From Methyloceanibacter superfactus (GTDB taxonomy: Bacteria > Pseudomonadota > Alphaproteobacteria > Rhizobiales > Methyloligellaceae): a stretch of DNA of 64,000 bases. Below, one piece after another: positions 1-8,599 of the stretch (position 1 is the first letter of the stretch; every line of letters starts with the position of its first letter). A program made the position numbers and the translations under genes. Location: positions 40,985-104,984 of the forward strand of contig NZ_LPWF01000024.1 of assembly GCF_001723305.1 (NCBI RefSeq). The letters are read 5' to 3'. The notes beneath the pieces are model-generated. The model searched no databases. It was given only the letters and a program-made list of their open reading frames with translations, and was not told the origin of the DNA.

Positions 1-740
1 TCATCACCTTCGACAAGGACCTGTCGTCCCTGTCGTCCGAGGCCTTCGCCACCGACGTGGTGGGCGGCAGCTTCGGCGCGAGCCACGTGGTGGTCGGCTA
101 TGATTTCACCTACGGCAAGGGACGCACCGGCTCGGTCGAGCAATTGACCGCGCTCGGCAAGACCCTGGGCTTCGGCGTAGACATCGTGTCGCCGGTCACC
201 CTGGAGGGTGGCGTCACCTTCTCGTCGAGCACCATCCGCGATCATCTGCGCCGAGGCGAGGTGCGGGAGGCCGCCGAGCAGCTCGGCTATTGGTGGCGGG
301 CTCGTGGCGAGGTGAAAAAGGGCGCCGGCCGTGGCAAGGGGCTCGGCTTCCCGACCCTCAACTACAAGCTCGCGCCGGGCCAGGACGTCAGCCACGGCAT
401 CTACGCCATGCGCGTCCACCACGCGGGCGAGCGCCATCACGCCGCCGGCTATGTGGGCCCGCGACCAACCTTCGGCCCGGGCGAGCCTATGCTGGAGGCG
501 TATCTCCTCGACTTCTCCGGCGACCTCTACGGCGAGCAGGTCGAGGTCGAGTTCATCGATTTCATCCGTCCGGACCACACCTTTGAGACTCCGGAGGCTC
601 TGGCGGCGCAGATGGAAACGGACTGCGAGCGGGCGCGCGCCGTGTTACGGGCCGTCGACGCCGACGATCCGATGCGGCGCTTTACCCTCGGCGCGGCGCT
701 GGCCGACCGGGCACTGGATTGTGGCAAGGCCGGTTGCTAG
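1..740 (+). CDS. ribF: Bifunctional riboflavin kinase / FAD synthetase RibF, 3' part (5' end outside window)
   Basis: Makes FMN and then FAD from riboflavin in the cytoplasm. The reading frame is open from base 3, so the gene enters from the left with its N-terminal nucleotide-binding motif missing. About 245 residues are visible. The first part is the end of the FMN adenylyltransferase domain (VVVGYDFTYGKGR, then FSSSTIR). The rest is the riboflavin kinase domain, with the flavokinase signature GKGLGFPTLN and the later RPTFG and DLYG segments. It ends at a TAG at 738-740. ileS follows on the same strand, a common alphaproteobacterial arrangement. Family assignment is secure. Confidence 0.93.
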   Translation, partial: ITFDKDLSSLSSEAFATDVVGGSFGASHVVVGYDFTYGKGRTGSVEQLTALGKTLGFGVDIVSPVTLEGGVTFSSSTIRDHLRRGEVREAAEQLGYWWRARGEVKKGAGRGKGLGFPTLNYKLAPGQDVSHGIYAMRVHHAGERHHAAGYVGPRPTFGPGEPMLEAYLLDFSGDLYGEQVEVEFIDFIRPDHTFETPEALAAQMETDCERARAVLRAVDADDPMRRFTLGAALADRALDCGKAGC

Positions 741-784
741 AACGCCTCACGTCGATTCGAGACCCGGGGCGAGAACCAAGGACC

Positions 785-1216
785 ATGGTGAAAAAATCCA
801 AGAGCGGCAGGCCGGTCGCCAAGACGTCGGCTAAGCGCAAGACGTCGGCCAAGCGGAAGGCTCCGGCCAAGAAGACTGCCGCCAAGGCCAAGACCGCGGC
901 CAAGCGCAAGCTTGCCGCCAAGCCGGTGGCGAAGAAAAAGACCACCGCCAAGCGTCAGGTCACAGCCAAGACTGCCGCCAAACGGAAGCCGGCCGTCAAA
1001 TCCAAGGTCGCGCGGAAGACGGTCACGCCCAAGAAGGCAGCGCCGAAGAAGGGCCTCGCCAAGAAGGAGCTGCGCCGAAAAGGGTCAGCCCCAAGAAGGC
1101 GGCTCCGAAGAAGGCGGCTCCGAAGCGGACAGCGCCGAAGCGGGGCACCACGCAGAGTAAGACGGCGAAACCCAAGAAGGTCGCCGCCAAGAAGGTTACC
1201 GCCAAAAAATCGGTGA
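785..1216 (+). CDS. Lysine/alanine-rich histone H1-like ORF, probably the frameshifted N-terminal leader of IleS
   Basis: An ATG at 785 opens a frame that reads as short Lys-Ala-Pro repeats (for example [15 protein letters not shown]) for about 95 codons. Near position 1068 this composition stops in this frame. It continues in the frame that runs without interruption into IleS, reading [16 protein letters not shown] and onward. Restoring one base near 1068 would give a single protein of about 1,190 residues: a roughly 210-residue basic, disordered leader followed by IleS. Such tails resemble histone H1-like nucleic-acid-binding segments. Alternatives are a separate small basic DNA-binding protein gene, or non-coding low-complexity DNA. 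No function is known. Confidence 0.5.
   Translation: MVKKSKSGRPVAKTSAKRKTSAKRKAPAKKTAAKAKTAAKRKLAAKPVAKKKTTAKRQVTAKTAAKRKPAVKSKVARKTVTPKKAAPKKGLAKKELRRKGSAPRRRLRRRRLRSGQRRSGAPRRVRRRNPRRSPPRRLPPKNR
1093..1122 (+). repeat. Tandem 15-bp repeat in the lysine-rich leader
   Basis: Two perfect copies of AAGAAGGCGGCTCCG sit head to tail, followed by a third diverged copy (AAGCGGACAGCGCCG). Each unit encodes KKAAP in the IleS frame. Slippage between such units is a plausible route for length change in this leader. Confidence 0.8.
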
Positions 1217-4200
1217 CGGCCAAGCGGGCAGCACCTAAGACGGCGGCGCCGAAGAGGGGCGGCAAGACGGCAGCGCCAAAGCGCGCCGCACCGAAGCGCA
1301 AGACGTCGGCGCCCACGCTGAAGCCCACTCCCACGCCGAAGGTTGAGGCAGCGCCGAAGGTCGCGGCCGCGCCGCAGCCGGTTGCCGCCACGCCGCCCGC
1401 CCCATCGCCCAAGGACGAGACGGGCCGCGACTGGAGCGAGACGCTGTTCTTGCCCAAGACCGACTTCCCCATGAAGGCGGGGCTGCCGCAGCGCGAGCCG
1501 GAGCTGCTGAAGCGCTGGGCCGAGATGCGCCTCTACGACCGCATGCGCGAGGAAGCCATGGGCCGGACCAAATTCGTCCTCCATGACGGGCCGCCTTACG
1601 CCAACGGTCATATCCATAACGGCACCGCGCTCAACAAGATCCTCAAGGACGTGGTCACGCGCTCCCGCGCCATGATGGGCAAGGACGCCAACTACGTGCC
1701 CGGCTGGGACTGCCATGGCCTGCCCATCGAGTGGAAGGTCGAAGAGGAGAACTATCGCGCCAAGGGCCGCGCCAAACCCGATCTGAGCGACACCGCCGCG
1801 CTCATCGCCTTCCGCCGCGAATGCCGCGACGAGGCCGCCAAGTGGCTCGACATCCAGCGCGAGGAGTTCAAGCGGCTCGGCGTCGAGGGCGACTGGGACC
1901 ATCCCTACACCACGATGAGTTTCGAGGCGGAGGCGACCATCGCCCGCGAGCTCATGAAGTTTGCCATGAACGGCCTGCTCTATCGCGGCTCGAAGCCGGT
2001 GATGTGGTCCGTCGTCGAGCGCACCGCACTCGCCGAGGCCGAGGTCGAGTATCGGGAGATTGAGAGCCCGGCGATCTACGTGAAATTCCCCGTGATGTTC
2101 GGAAGTCCCGAGAACCCGGACCCGCAAGCCCTGCTGCATGCTTCCGTTGTCATTTGGACGACGACGCCGTGGACCATTCCCGGCAACCGGGCCATCAGCT
2201 ATTCGCCATCAATCGACTACGGCCTTTACGAGATTACTCAAGCGCCGGAAGACAATTGGGCCAAGACGGGCGAGCGGCTAATCCTCGCCGATGCGCTGGC
2301 TGAGACCGTGAAGGCCGCCGCGCGCATCGACGGCTGGTCGCGCCTTGGCGATGTTACCAGCGAGATGCTGCGCCAATCCATGTGCGCCCATCCGTTGCGC
2401 GGCGAGACCGACTATCGCTTCATGGTGCCACTTCTGCCCGGCGATCACGTCACCGAGGAGACTGGCACCGGATTCGTACACACCGCGCCGGGCCATGGCG
2501 CCGACGACTTCGAGGTGTGGACCGCGAACGACCGCCTGCTGCGCGAGCGCCAGATCGATCCGGAAATTCCCTTCACCGTCGACGAGGCCGGCTTCTTCAC
2601 CAAGGACGCGCCGATGTTCGAGGGCAAGCGCGTGGTCGACGACAAGGGCAAGTCCGGCGACGCCAACGAGGCGGTGATCAAGGCGCTTGTCGAGGCGAAG
2701 GCGCTGCTCGCGCGCACCCGCTACAAACACGACTATCCCCATTCCTGGCGCTCCAAGAAGCCGGTCATCTTCCGCGCCACGCCGCAATGGTTCATTGCCA
2801 TGGACCGCGACTTCGATGGCGCCGGCAGCTTGCGCGACCGGGCGTTGGAGTCCATCGCCGGCACGCAGTTCGTCCCGGCCCGCGGCAAGAAGCGCATCAC
2901 GGGCATGGTCGACACGCGCCCCGACTGGGTGGTGTCCCGTCAGCGCGCCTGGGGCGTGCCCATCACCGTGTTCGTGCATAAGGAGACCGACGAGGTCATT
3001 CCGCGACAGGACTTCAGTGGCTCCGCGGAACTGATCGACCGAATCGTGATGGCGTTCGAGTCCGAGGGCGCCGACGTCTGGTTCAAGGACGATGCGCGCG
3101 AACGTTTTCTCAGCGGTCTCGTGGACAACCCGGACGATTGGGAGAAGGTCGGCGACATTCTCGACGTCTGGTTCGATTCAGGCTGTACCCACGCCTTCGT
3201 GCTGGAGAAGCGCGCGGACCTCAAGTGGCCGGCGGACCTCTATCTCGAAGGCTCCGATCAGCATCGCGGCTGGTTCCAGTCCTCTCTGCTCGAGGCGTGT
3301 GGGACGCGCGCGCGCGCCTTCGACGCGATCGTGACCCATGGCTTCGTCATGGACGAGCAAGGCCGCAACAAGATGTCGAAGTCGCTCGGCAATGTGGTGG
3401 CGCCACAAGACGTCATCCGCCAGTCTGGCGCCGAGATCCTGCGCATTTGGGCCATGAGTTCCGATTACTCCGAGGACATTCGCTTCGGTCCGGAGATCGT
3501 CAAGGCCAATGTCGATTCCTACCGCCGCCTGCGCAACACGCTGCGCTTCCTGCTCGGCAATCTCGCCCATTACCGCGACGATTTCACCGTGCCGTATCAG
3601 GAAATGCCCGAGCTCGAGCGCTACATGCTGGTCCGCCTCGCCGAGCTCGATACATTGGTGCGCGAGAGTTACGCCTCCTACGACTTCAAGCGCGGCTTCC
3701 ATGCGCTGTTGAATTTCTGCGTCAACGATCTGTCTGCCTTCTATTTGGATGTCCGCAAAGACGCACTCTATTGCGATGCTTATGACAGCAAAGTCCGGCG
3801 TGCGGCGCTAACCGTGCTCGACCGCTATTTTGCGGCGCTGACCGCGTGGCTCGCGCCCATGCTGTGTTTCACCATGGAGGAGGCCTGGCTCAACCGTTTC
3901 CCCGACGACAAGGGCTCGGTGCATCTGCGGTCCTTCCCCGACATGCCGGGCGAATGGCGCGACGCGGCGCTGGCCGAGAAATGGCGAAAAGTGCGGACCG
4001 TGCGCCGCGTGGTCACCGGCGCGCTCGAGATCGAGCGCAAAGAAGGCCGCATCGGCTCGAGCCTGGAAGCCGCGCCCAAGGTCTATGTCTCCGATCACGA
4101 TCTGCGCGAAAGCCTGCGTGGCGTCGATCTCGCCGAGATCGCCATCACCAGCGGCGCTGTGTTGATCCCGGAGGAGGGGCCGCGCGATGCCTTCCGTCTG

Positions 4201-4374
4201 GAAGACGTGCCGGACGTCGCCGTGGTCTTTGCCCGCGCCGCCGGCACGAAATGCGCGCGCTCGTGGAAGATCCTGCCCGAGGTGGGCTCCGATCCCGAGT
4301 TCCCTGAATTGTCGCCGCGTGACGCGGCCGCGGTCCGGCAATTCGACGCCCGCCGCGCCGGCGGAGCGGCTTAG
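1213..4374 (+). CDS. ileS: Isoleucyl-tRNA synthetase with basic N-terminal extension
   Basis: Charges tRNA-Ile with isoleucine (class Ia synthetase). From the GTG at 1213 the protein is 1,053 residues. The class I HIGH motif appears as HIHN at about residues 133-136 within [12 protein letters not shown], and KMSKS lies at 720-724. Conserved synthetase sequence starts only around residue 75 ([14 protein letters not shown]). The first 70 residues are Lys/Pro/Ala-rich and join in frame to the basic leader encoded from 785. No ATG occurs in frame between 1213 and 1471, so the true start is probably far upstream at 785 in an undamaged sequence. The C-terminus keeps only part of a zinc-finger-like end ([12 protein letters not shown]). 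lspA starts 2 nt downstream. Confidence 0.93.
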   Translation: MTAKRAAPKTAAPKRGGKTAAPKRAAPKRKTSAPTLKPTPTPKVEAAPKVAAAPQPVAATPPAPSPKDETGRDWSETLFLPKTDFPMKAGLPQREPELLKRWAEMRLYDRMREEAMGRTKFVLHDGPPYANGHIHNGTALNKILKDVVTRSRAMMGKDANYVPGWDCHGLPIEWKVEEENYRAKGRAKPDLSDTAALIAFRRECRDEAAKWLDIQREEFKRLGVEGDWDHPYTTMSFEAEATIARELMKFAMNGLLYRGSKPVMWSVVERTALAEAEVEYREIESPAIYVKFPVMFGSPENPDPQALLHASVVIWTTTPWTIPGNRAISYSPSIDYGLYEITQAPEDNWAKTGERLILADALAETVKAAARIDGWSRLGDVTSEMLRQSMCAHPLRGETDYRFMVPLLPGDHVTEETGTGFVHTAPGHGADDFEVWTANDRLLRERQIDPEIPFTVDEAGFFTKDAPMFEGKRVVDDKGKSGDANEAVIKALVEAKALLARTRYKHDYPHSWRSKKPVIFRATPQWFIAMDRDFDGAGSLRDRALESIAGTQFVPARGKKRITGMVDTRPDWVVSRQRAWGVPITVFVHKETDEVIPRQDFSGSAELIDRIVMAFESEGADVWFKDDARERFLSGLVDNPDDWEKVGDILDVWFDSGCTHAFVLEKRADLKWPADLYLEGSDQHRGWFQSSLLEACGTRARAFDAIVTHGFVMDEQGRNKMSKSLGNVVAPQDVIRQSGAEILRIWAMSSDYSEDIRFGPEIVKANVDSYRRLRNTLRFLLGNLAHYRDDFTVPYQEMPELERYMLVRLAELDTLVRESYASYDFKRGFHALLNFCVNDLSAFYLDVRKDALYCDAYDSKVRRAALTVLDRYFAALTAWLAPMLCFTMEEAWLNRFPDDKGSVHLRSFPDMPGEWRDAALAEKWRKVRTVRRVVTGALEIERKEGRIGSSLEAAPKVYVSDHDLRESLRGVDLAEIAITSGAVLIPEEGPRDAFRLEDVPDVAVVFARAAGTKCARSWKILPEVGSDPEFPELSPRDAAAVRQFDARRAGGAA

Positions 4375-4376
4375 CC

Positions 4377-4892
4377 ATGCTGCGGCACTGGCTCTGGGGA
4401 CCCCATTCGCCGCTCGGGCTCCTCGTCGCCCTCCTCACGGCCGCGGTGGATCAGGGCAACAAGCTGTGGATGCTGAATGTCTACGACATCGGCGCCAAGG
4501 GCACGGTCACCGTCACCCCGTTTTTCGACCTTGTCCTATTGTGGAACAAGGGCGTCAGCTACGGACTCCTGGCCCAAGACAGCCCGTATGGACGTTGGGG
4601 CCTGATCTTGTTCGCCTTTTTCGCCAGCCTGGCGCTCACGGTGTGGCTGGCGCGGGTGACCACGCGGCTCACCGCGGTCGCTATCGGCCTCATTATCGGC
4701 GGCGCCATCGGCAATGCCATCGACCGGATCGCTTATGGCGCGGTGGCGGATTTCTACTCCTTCCACGCCTTCGGCTTCCAATGGTACGTCTTCAATATCG
4801 CCGACGTGGCCATAGTTGCCGGTGTGATCGGTCTTCTATATGACTCATTAATCGGGGGTCACAAAAAGGCCGGAAATCTCTCCAAAATGTAA
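4377..4892 (+). CDS. lspA: Lipoprotein signal peptidase (signal peptidase II)
   Basis: Cleaves the signal peptide of diacylglyceryl-prolipoproteins in the inner membrane. The 171-residue protein has about four hydrophobic segments. It carries the family signature GNAIDRIAYGAVADF, in which Asp125 would be one catalytic aspartate, and FNIADVAI, in which Asp143 would be the other. The ATG is 2 nt after the ileS stop, so the two genes are probably co-transcribed. The next gene encodes a lipoprotein, one of its likely substrates. Length is normal for the family. Confidence 0.95.
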   Translation: MLRHWLWGPHSPLGLLVALLTAAVDQGNKLWMLNVYDIGAKGTVTVTPFFDLVLLWNKGVSYGLLAQDSPYGRWGLILFAFFASLALTVWLARVTTRLTAVAIGLIIGGAIGNAIDRIAYGAVADFYSFHAFGFQWYVFNIADVAIVAGVIGLLYDSLIGGHKKAGNLSKM

Positions 4893-4966
4893 ATCAAATC
4901 CGACATTTGGCGGATTCTTGAGGGGGAGTCTTGGGGCACTTCATCGCCAGACAGGCTGATCGGGTC

Positions 4967-5539
4967 ATGCGGCTCGCGGGCGTCGTCGCCTGCGTTGCGG
5001 CTCTTGGCGGCTGTGGTGGCGTCGAGCTTCAGGGCAAGGTCTTCGATTATATGGGCGTCTCCGGCGACCGCCAGCAGCCCGATGTACGCATGAGCGAGCG
5101 CCCGCCGCTGCTCATTCCGCCGAACACCAAGGCATTGCCCCAGCCTGGCACGGGTTCCACCGCCACCGCGCGCGCCGACTGGCCGGACGATCCGGAGAAG
5201 GTGCGCACGCGGGTCGCCAACGAGCAGAAGGCCAAGCAGGCCAAGATCGAGGCCGCGGCCGATCCCACCAATCCCTATGCGGGCAAGCCGAACCTCTTCG
5301 ACAAGCTCCTGAGCCGCGACAAGACGGTGGAAGAGCCGATCTCCGACGTGCCGGAGCCCGATGCGTCGGACCGTGTCCCGGATGGAAACACCGCGGTCGC
5401 TCAGAAGCCATACGAGGCTCCCAAGGCGATCACGCCCCACCAGACCCAGGAACCGCTGCCGACGAGGCCCGTGCAGCCCGCTACACCCGGCAGTTATGGC
5501 GGCATGTCGAACCCAGAGGGCAACAACGCCAACTGGTAA
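4967..5539 (+). CDS. DUF3035 / BamF-like outer membrane lipoprotein
   Basis: Proline-rich lipoprotein of about 190 residues. From the ATG at 4967 it starts with a compact lipoprotein signal (MRLAGVVACVAALGGC), whose Cys would be lipidated. An upstream in-frame TTG at 4931 would add 12 residues and has an AGGGGGAG stretch only 2 nt before it, so I prefer 4967. The mature part is hydrophilic with a conserved PPLLIPP segment. This matches the alphaproteobacterial DUF3035 family, described as the BamF subunit of the outer-membrane beta-barrel assembly machine. Position between lspA and the two M16 proteases is the usual one in this order. The functional link is by family only. Confidence 0.75.
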   Translation: MRLAGVVACVAALGGCGGVELQGKVFDYMGVSGDRQQPDVRMSERPPLLIPPNTKALPQPGTGSTATARADWPDDPEKVRTRVANEQKAKQAKIEAAADPTNPYAGKPNLFDKLLSRDKTVEEPISDVPEPDASDRVPDGNTAVAQKPYEAPKAITPHQTQEPLPTRPVQPATPGSYGGMSNPEGNNANW

Positions 5540-5695
5540 CGGGTCGCGCAAATGCGCCACTGGCCGCGTATTTGCATCAAATTTATCTTGAAACCCCGGC
5601 TTCGAGGGCTGACATGGGGGACATGGCTCGGCGGATCTTAACCTTGCGCTCCCGCCGATCACCCTTTGCCGCTTCTTAACCTCGGGCCCTGCTCA

Positions 5696-7129
5696 ATGGT
5701 GGAATGGATGCTAGATCAGCTTGCGGCCACGCCAGACCTGAGAACGGGTTTGATCGTTGCCGGTTTGACCCTCGCCTCGATGGCCGTCGCAGCCGTCACC
5801 GCTGAGGCGGCACCGCCGGTGCGCCAGTTCACCCTCGCCAACGGCTTGCAGGTCGTGGTCATCCCCGATCATCGCGCCCCGGTCGTGACCCAGATGGTTT
5901 GGTACAAGGTTGGCGCGGGCGACGAGCCGCCGGGCGCCTCCGGCATCGCCCATTTCCTCGAACATCTGATGTTCAAGGGCACCGACAAGATCCCCACCGG
6001 CACCTTCTCCAAGATCATCGCCAAGAATGGCGGCGAGGATAACGCCTTCACCAATCACGACGTGACCGCCTATTTCCAGCGCGTGGCCAAGGATCGCCTA
6101 GCCACGGTGATGGAGATGGAAGCGGACCGCATGGTCAATCTGCGCCTGACCGAGGAGGATGTGACCACCGAGCGCAACGTCATCCTCGAGGAGCGGCGCT
6201 CCCGCGTCGACAACGATCCCGGCAGCATCCTGCAAGAGCAGATGATGGCCGCGCTCTACCGCAATCATCCATACGGCATCCCCATCATCGGCTGGGAGCA
6301 TGAGATCGAGGCCCTCGACCGCAAGGACGCGCTCACCTTCTACCGCCGCTTCTACGCCCCCCAGAACGCCATCCTGATCGTCGCCGGCGACGTCGAGCCC
6401 GACGAGGTGAAGACGCTGGCCGAGAACACGTTCGGCAAGATCGCCAGGACCGGCGAGGCGAACCCGCGCGTCCGACCCAAGGAGCCCGAGCATGACGGGC
6501 TGATCAAGGTCACCCTGGAGGATCCGCGCGCCGGCCGCACCACCGTGCAGCGCTATTACATCGTTCCGAGCTATGCCTCCGCCGAGCCGGGCGAGGCCGA
6601 AGCGCTCGATCTGCTGGCGCGCATCGCCGCCCACGGCACGGTCGGCCGCATCTATAAGCGTCTCGTGGTGGAGCAGAAGGCGGCGGCGAGCGCCGGCGGC
6701 TGGTACACCGACTCCGGTCTCGATTCCGGCCGGTTCGGCTTTTACGCCATCGCCGGCGAGGCCCATTCCGCCGAGGACATCGAGGCTGCCATCGACGGCG
6801 TCGTCGAGGAGCTCCGCTCAGGCGGCGTCACCCAAGCCGAGCTCGACCGGGCGCGGGCCGCTCAGATCGCCGACTTCGTCTATACCTCGGATTCGATTTC
6901 CCGCATGGCGCGGCAATATGGCTGGCGGCTTGCCGCCGGCATGACCGTCGCCGACGTGGAACAGTGGCCCGACCGGTTGAAGAAAGTCACCGTCGAAGAT
7001 ATTCAAGCCGTGGCCCGCAAATATCTGATCAACGAGACTGCGGTCACGGGGATCCTCACGCCGGAGCCCGAATATACGAGCAGCATCGGCGAGAAGCCTG
7101 CCGCGGCGGCAGGGAACGGCAAGTCGTAG
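5696..7129 (+). CDS. M16 family zinc metallopeptidase (active subunit)
   Basis: Pitrilysin/processing-peptidase-like protease of about 477 residues with an N-terminal hydrophobic export segment ending near AVTAEAAPP, so it is probably periplasmic. The inverted zinc motif HFLEH lies about 85 residues in, followed by the later glutamate region (EEDVTTERNVILEERR). Starts at 5666 (TTG), 5696 (ATG) and 5708 (ATG) are all possible; 5696 is chosen as the first ATG. The next gene encodes a homologous partner without the motif and starts 5 nt after this stop. Such active/inactive pairs normally form a heterodimer. Confidence 0.9.
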   Translation: MVEWMLDQLAATPDLRTGLIVAGLTLASMAVAAVTAEAAPPVRQFTLANGLQVVVIPDHRAPVVTQMVWYKVGAGDEPPGASGIAHFLEHLMFKGTDKIPTGTFSKIIAKNGGEDNAFTNHDVTAYFQRVAKDRLATVMEMEADRMVNLRLTEEDVTTERNVILEERRSRVDNDPGSILQEQMMAALYRNHPYGIPIIGWEHEIEALDRKDALTFYRRFYAPQNAILIVAGDVEPDEVKTLAENTFGKIARTGEANPRVRPKEPEHDGLIKVTLEDPRAGRTTVQRYYIVPSYASAEPGEAEALDLLARIAAHGTVGRIYKRLVVEQKAAASAGGWYTDSGLDSGRFGFYAIAGEAHSAEDIEAAIDGVVEELRSGGVTQAELDRARAAQIADFVYTSDSISRMARQYGWRLAAGMTVADVEQWPDRLKKVTVEDIQAVARKYLINETAVTGILTPEPEYTSSIGEKPAAAAGNGKS

Positions 7130-7134
7130 CGCGG

Positions 7135-8505
7135 ATGTCTGTTCGCGCGCCTCTTTCCGCCCTCGTGCTAAGGCTTGGCGCCTCGCTGGCGGCGCTTGCA
7201 TTGTTGGCTGTACCCGCAGCGGCTCAAGGGAGCGGCATGATTATTCAAGAAGTGACGAGCCCCGGCGGCATCAAGGCATGGTTGGTGGAGAGCCACGCAA
7301 ATCCCCTCATCGCCATCCGCTTCGCCTTCCGTGGCGGCGCGTCCCAGGACGCCCCGCGCAAGGAAGGCGTCGCCTATTTCGTGACGGCCATGATGGACGA
7401 GGGGGCGGGCGATCTCGACGCCACCGCCTTCCAGGAGCGCGAGCAGGAGCTCGCCATGCGCATGGACATCGATGCCGGCCGTGACGTCATGCTCGGCACG
7501 GTCCAGACGTTGACCGAGAACAAGGACGAGGTCTTCGAGCTGGTGCGGCTCGTGCTGTCGCAGCCGCGCTTTGACGAAGACGCCATGGAGCGCGTGCGCG
7601 CGCAGATTCTCGCCGGGCTCAAATTCGATGAGAACGATCCCGAGACCGTGGCCTCGCTGGCTTGGGACAAGCTGGCCTTCCGCGACCATCCCTACGGGCG
7701 CCGGAAGGCACCTCCGCCTTCGATGGCCGCCATCACGCGCGACGATCTCCGCGATTACGTGAAGCGCGTGTTCGCACGCGACAAGCTCTCGATCTCGGTG
7801 GTCGGCGACATCGACGCCGAGGCGCTCGGCAAGGCGCTCGATACGATGTTTGGCGATTTGCCGGAACACTCCGACCTCGTGACCGTGGCCGAGGCGAAGC
7901 TGCCGACCGGCCCCACCCGCGAGGTCATCGTCATGGACGTGCCCCAGTCGGTCGCCCAGTTCGGCCATACCGGCATCGGCCGCCAGGATGACGATTTCAT
8001 TCCGGCTTATGTGCTCAACTACATCATCGGCGGCGGCGGTTTCTCCTCGCGCTTGATGGAAGAGGTGCGCGAGAAGCGCGGTCTGGCCTACTCGGTCTAT
8101 TCCAACCTCTATCCCTATCAGCACGCGGCGGTTTTCATCGGCCATGTGGCCACCAAGAACGAGGCGGTGGGCCAGTCGCTCGCGGTGATCGAGGAAGAGC
8201 TGCAGCGGCTTGCCGAGCAGGGCCCGAGCGCCGAGGAGCTGGAGAGCGCCAAGGCCTATCTCACCGGCGCCTATGCCTTGCGCTTCGAGTCGTCGTCCAG
8301 CATCGCCAGCCAGCTCTTGTGGATCCAGATCGAGGATCTCGGCATCGACTATGTCACCAGACGCAACGAGCTGGTCGAGGCGGTGACGCTCGACGACATC
8401 AAGCGGGTGGCCAAGCGCATGCTGGCGGGCGACAGCCTCATCACCACCATCGTCGGCAAGCCGGTCGAGCCGGCGGACGTGACCTCGGTCGGCGCCCCCG
8501 GCTAG
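7135..8505 (+). CDS. M16 family peptidase-like protein (non-catalytic partner)
   Basis: 456-residue exported protein with a clear signal peptide (ASLAALALLAVPAAAQ). It has the M16 fold sequence throughout, including the C-terminal RGLAYSVYSNLYPY segment. Where the active subunit has HFLEH, this one reads VAYFVTAMMDEG, so the zinc ligands and catalytic Glu are absent. It should therefore act as the structural half of a heterodimeric protease with the preceding gene. The ATG at 7135 is 5 nt after the upstream stop. The likely substrates are unknown. Confidence 0.9.
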   Translation: MSVRAPLSALVLRLGASLAALALLAVPAAAQGSGMIIQEVTSPGGIKAWLVESHANPLIAIRFAFRGGASQDAPRKEGVAYFVTAMMDEGAGDLDATAFQEREQELAMRMDIDAGRDVMLGTVQTLTENKDEVFELVRLVLSQPRFDEDAMERVRAQILAGLKFDENDPETVASLAWDKLAFRDHPYGRRKAPPPSMAAITRDDLRDYVKRVFARDKLSISVVGDIDAEALGKALDTMFGDLPEHSDLVTVAEAKLPTGPTREVIVMDVPQSVAQFGHTGIGRQDDDFIPAYVLNYIIGGGGFSSRLMEEVREKRGLAYSVYSNLYPYQHAAVFIGHVATKNEAVGQSLAVIEEELQRLAEQGPSAEELESAKAYLTGAYALRFESSSSIASQLLWIQIEDLGIDYVTRRNELVEAVTLDDIKRVAKRMLAGDSLITTIVGKPVEPADVTSVGAPG

Positions 8506-8599
8506 GCCGGCATCTGAGACGCCCATTCGCCCCCATCGCCCCTAGAATCGGCTAGAGTGCGGACCCCGCCGGTATTCCGCCGCGCGCGCGAGGCATGCG

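Noticed and set aside
1060..1090. Programmed -1 frameshift in the IleS leader
   Set aside because: CGAAAAGGG does not form a standard slippery heptamer, and many unrelated genes here show the same kind of one-base loss.
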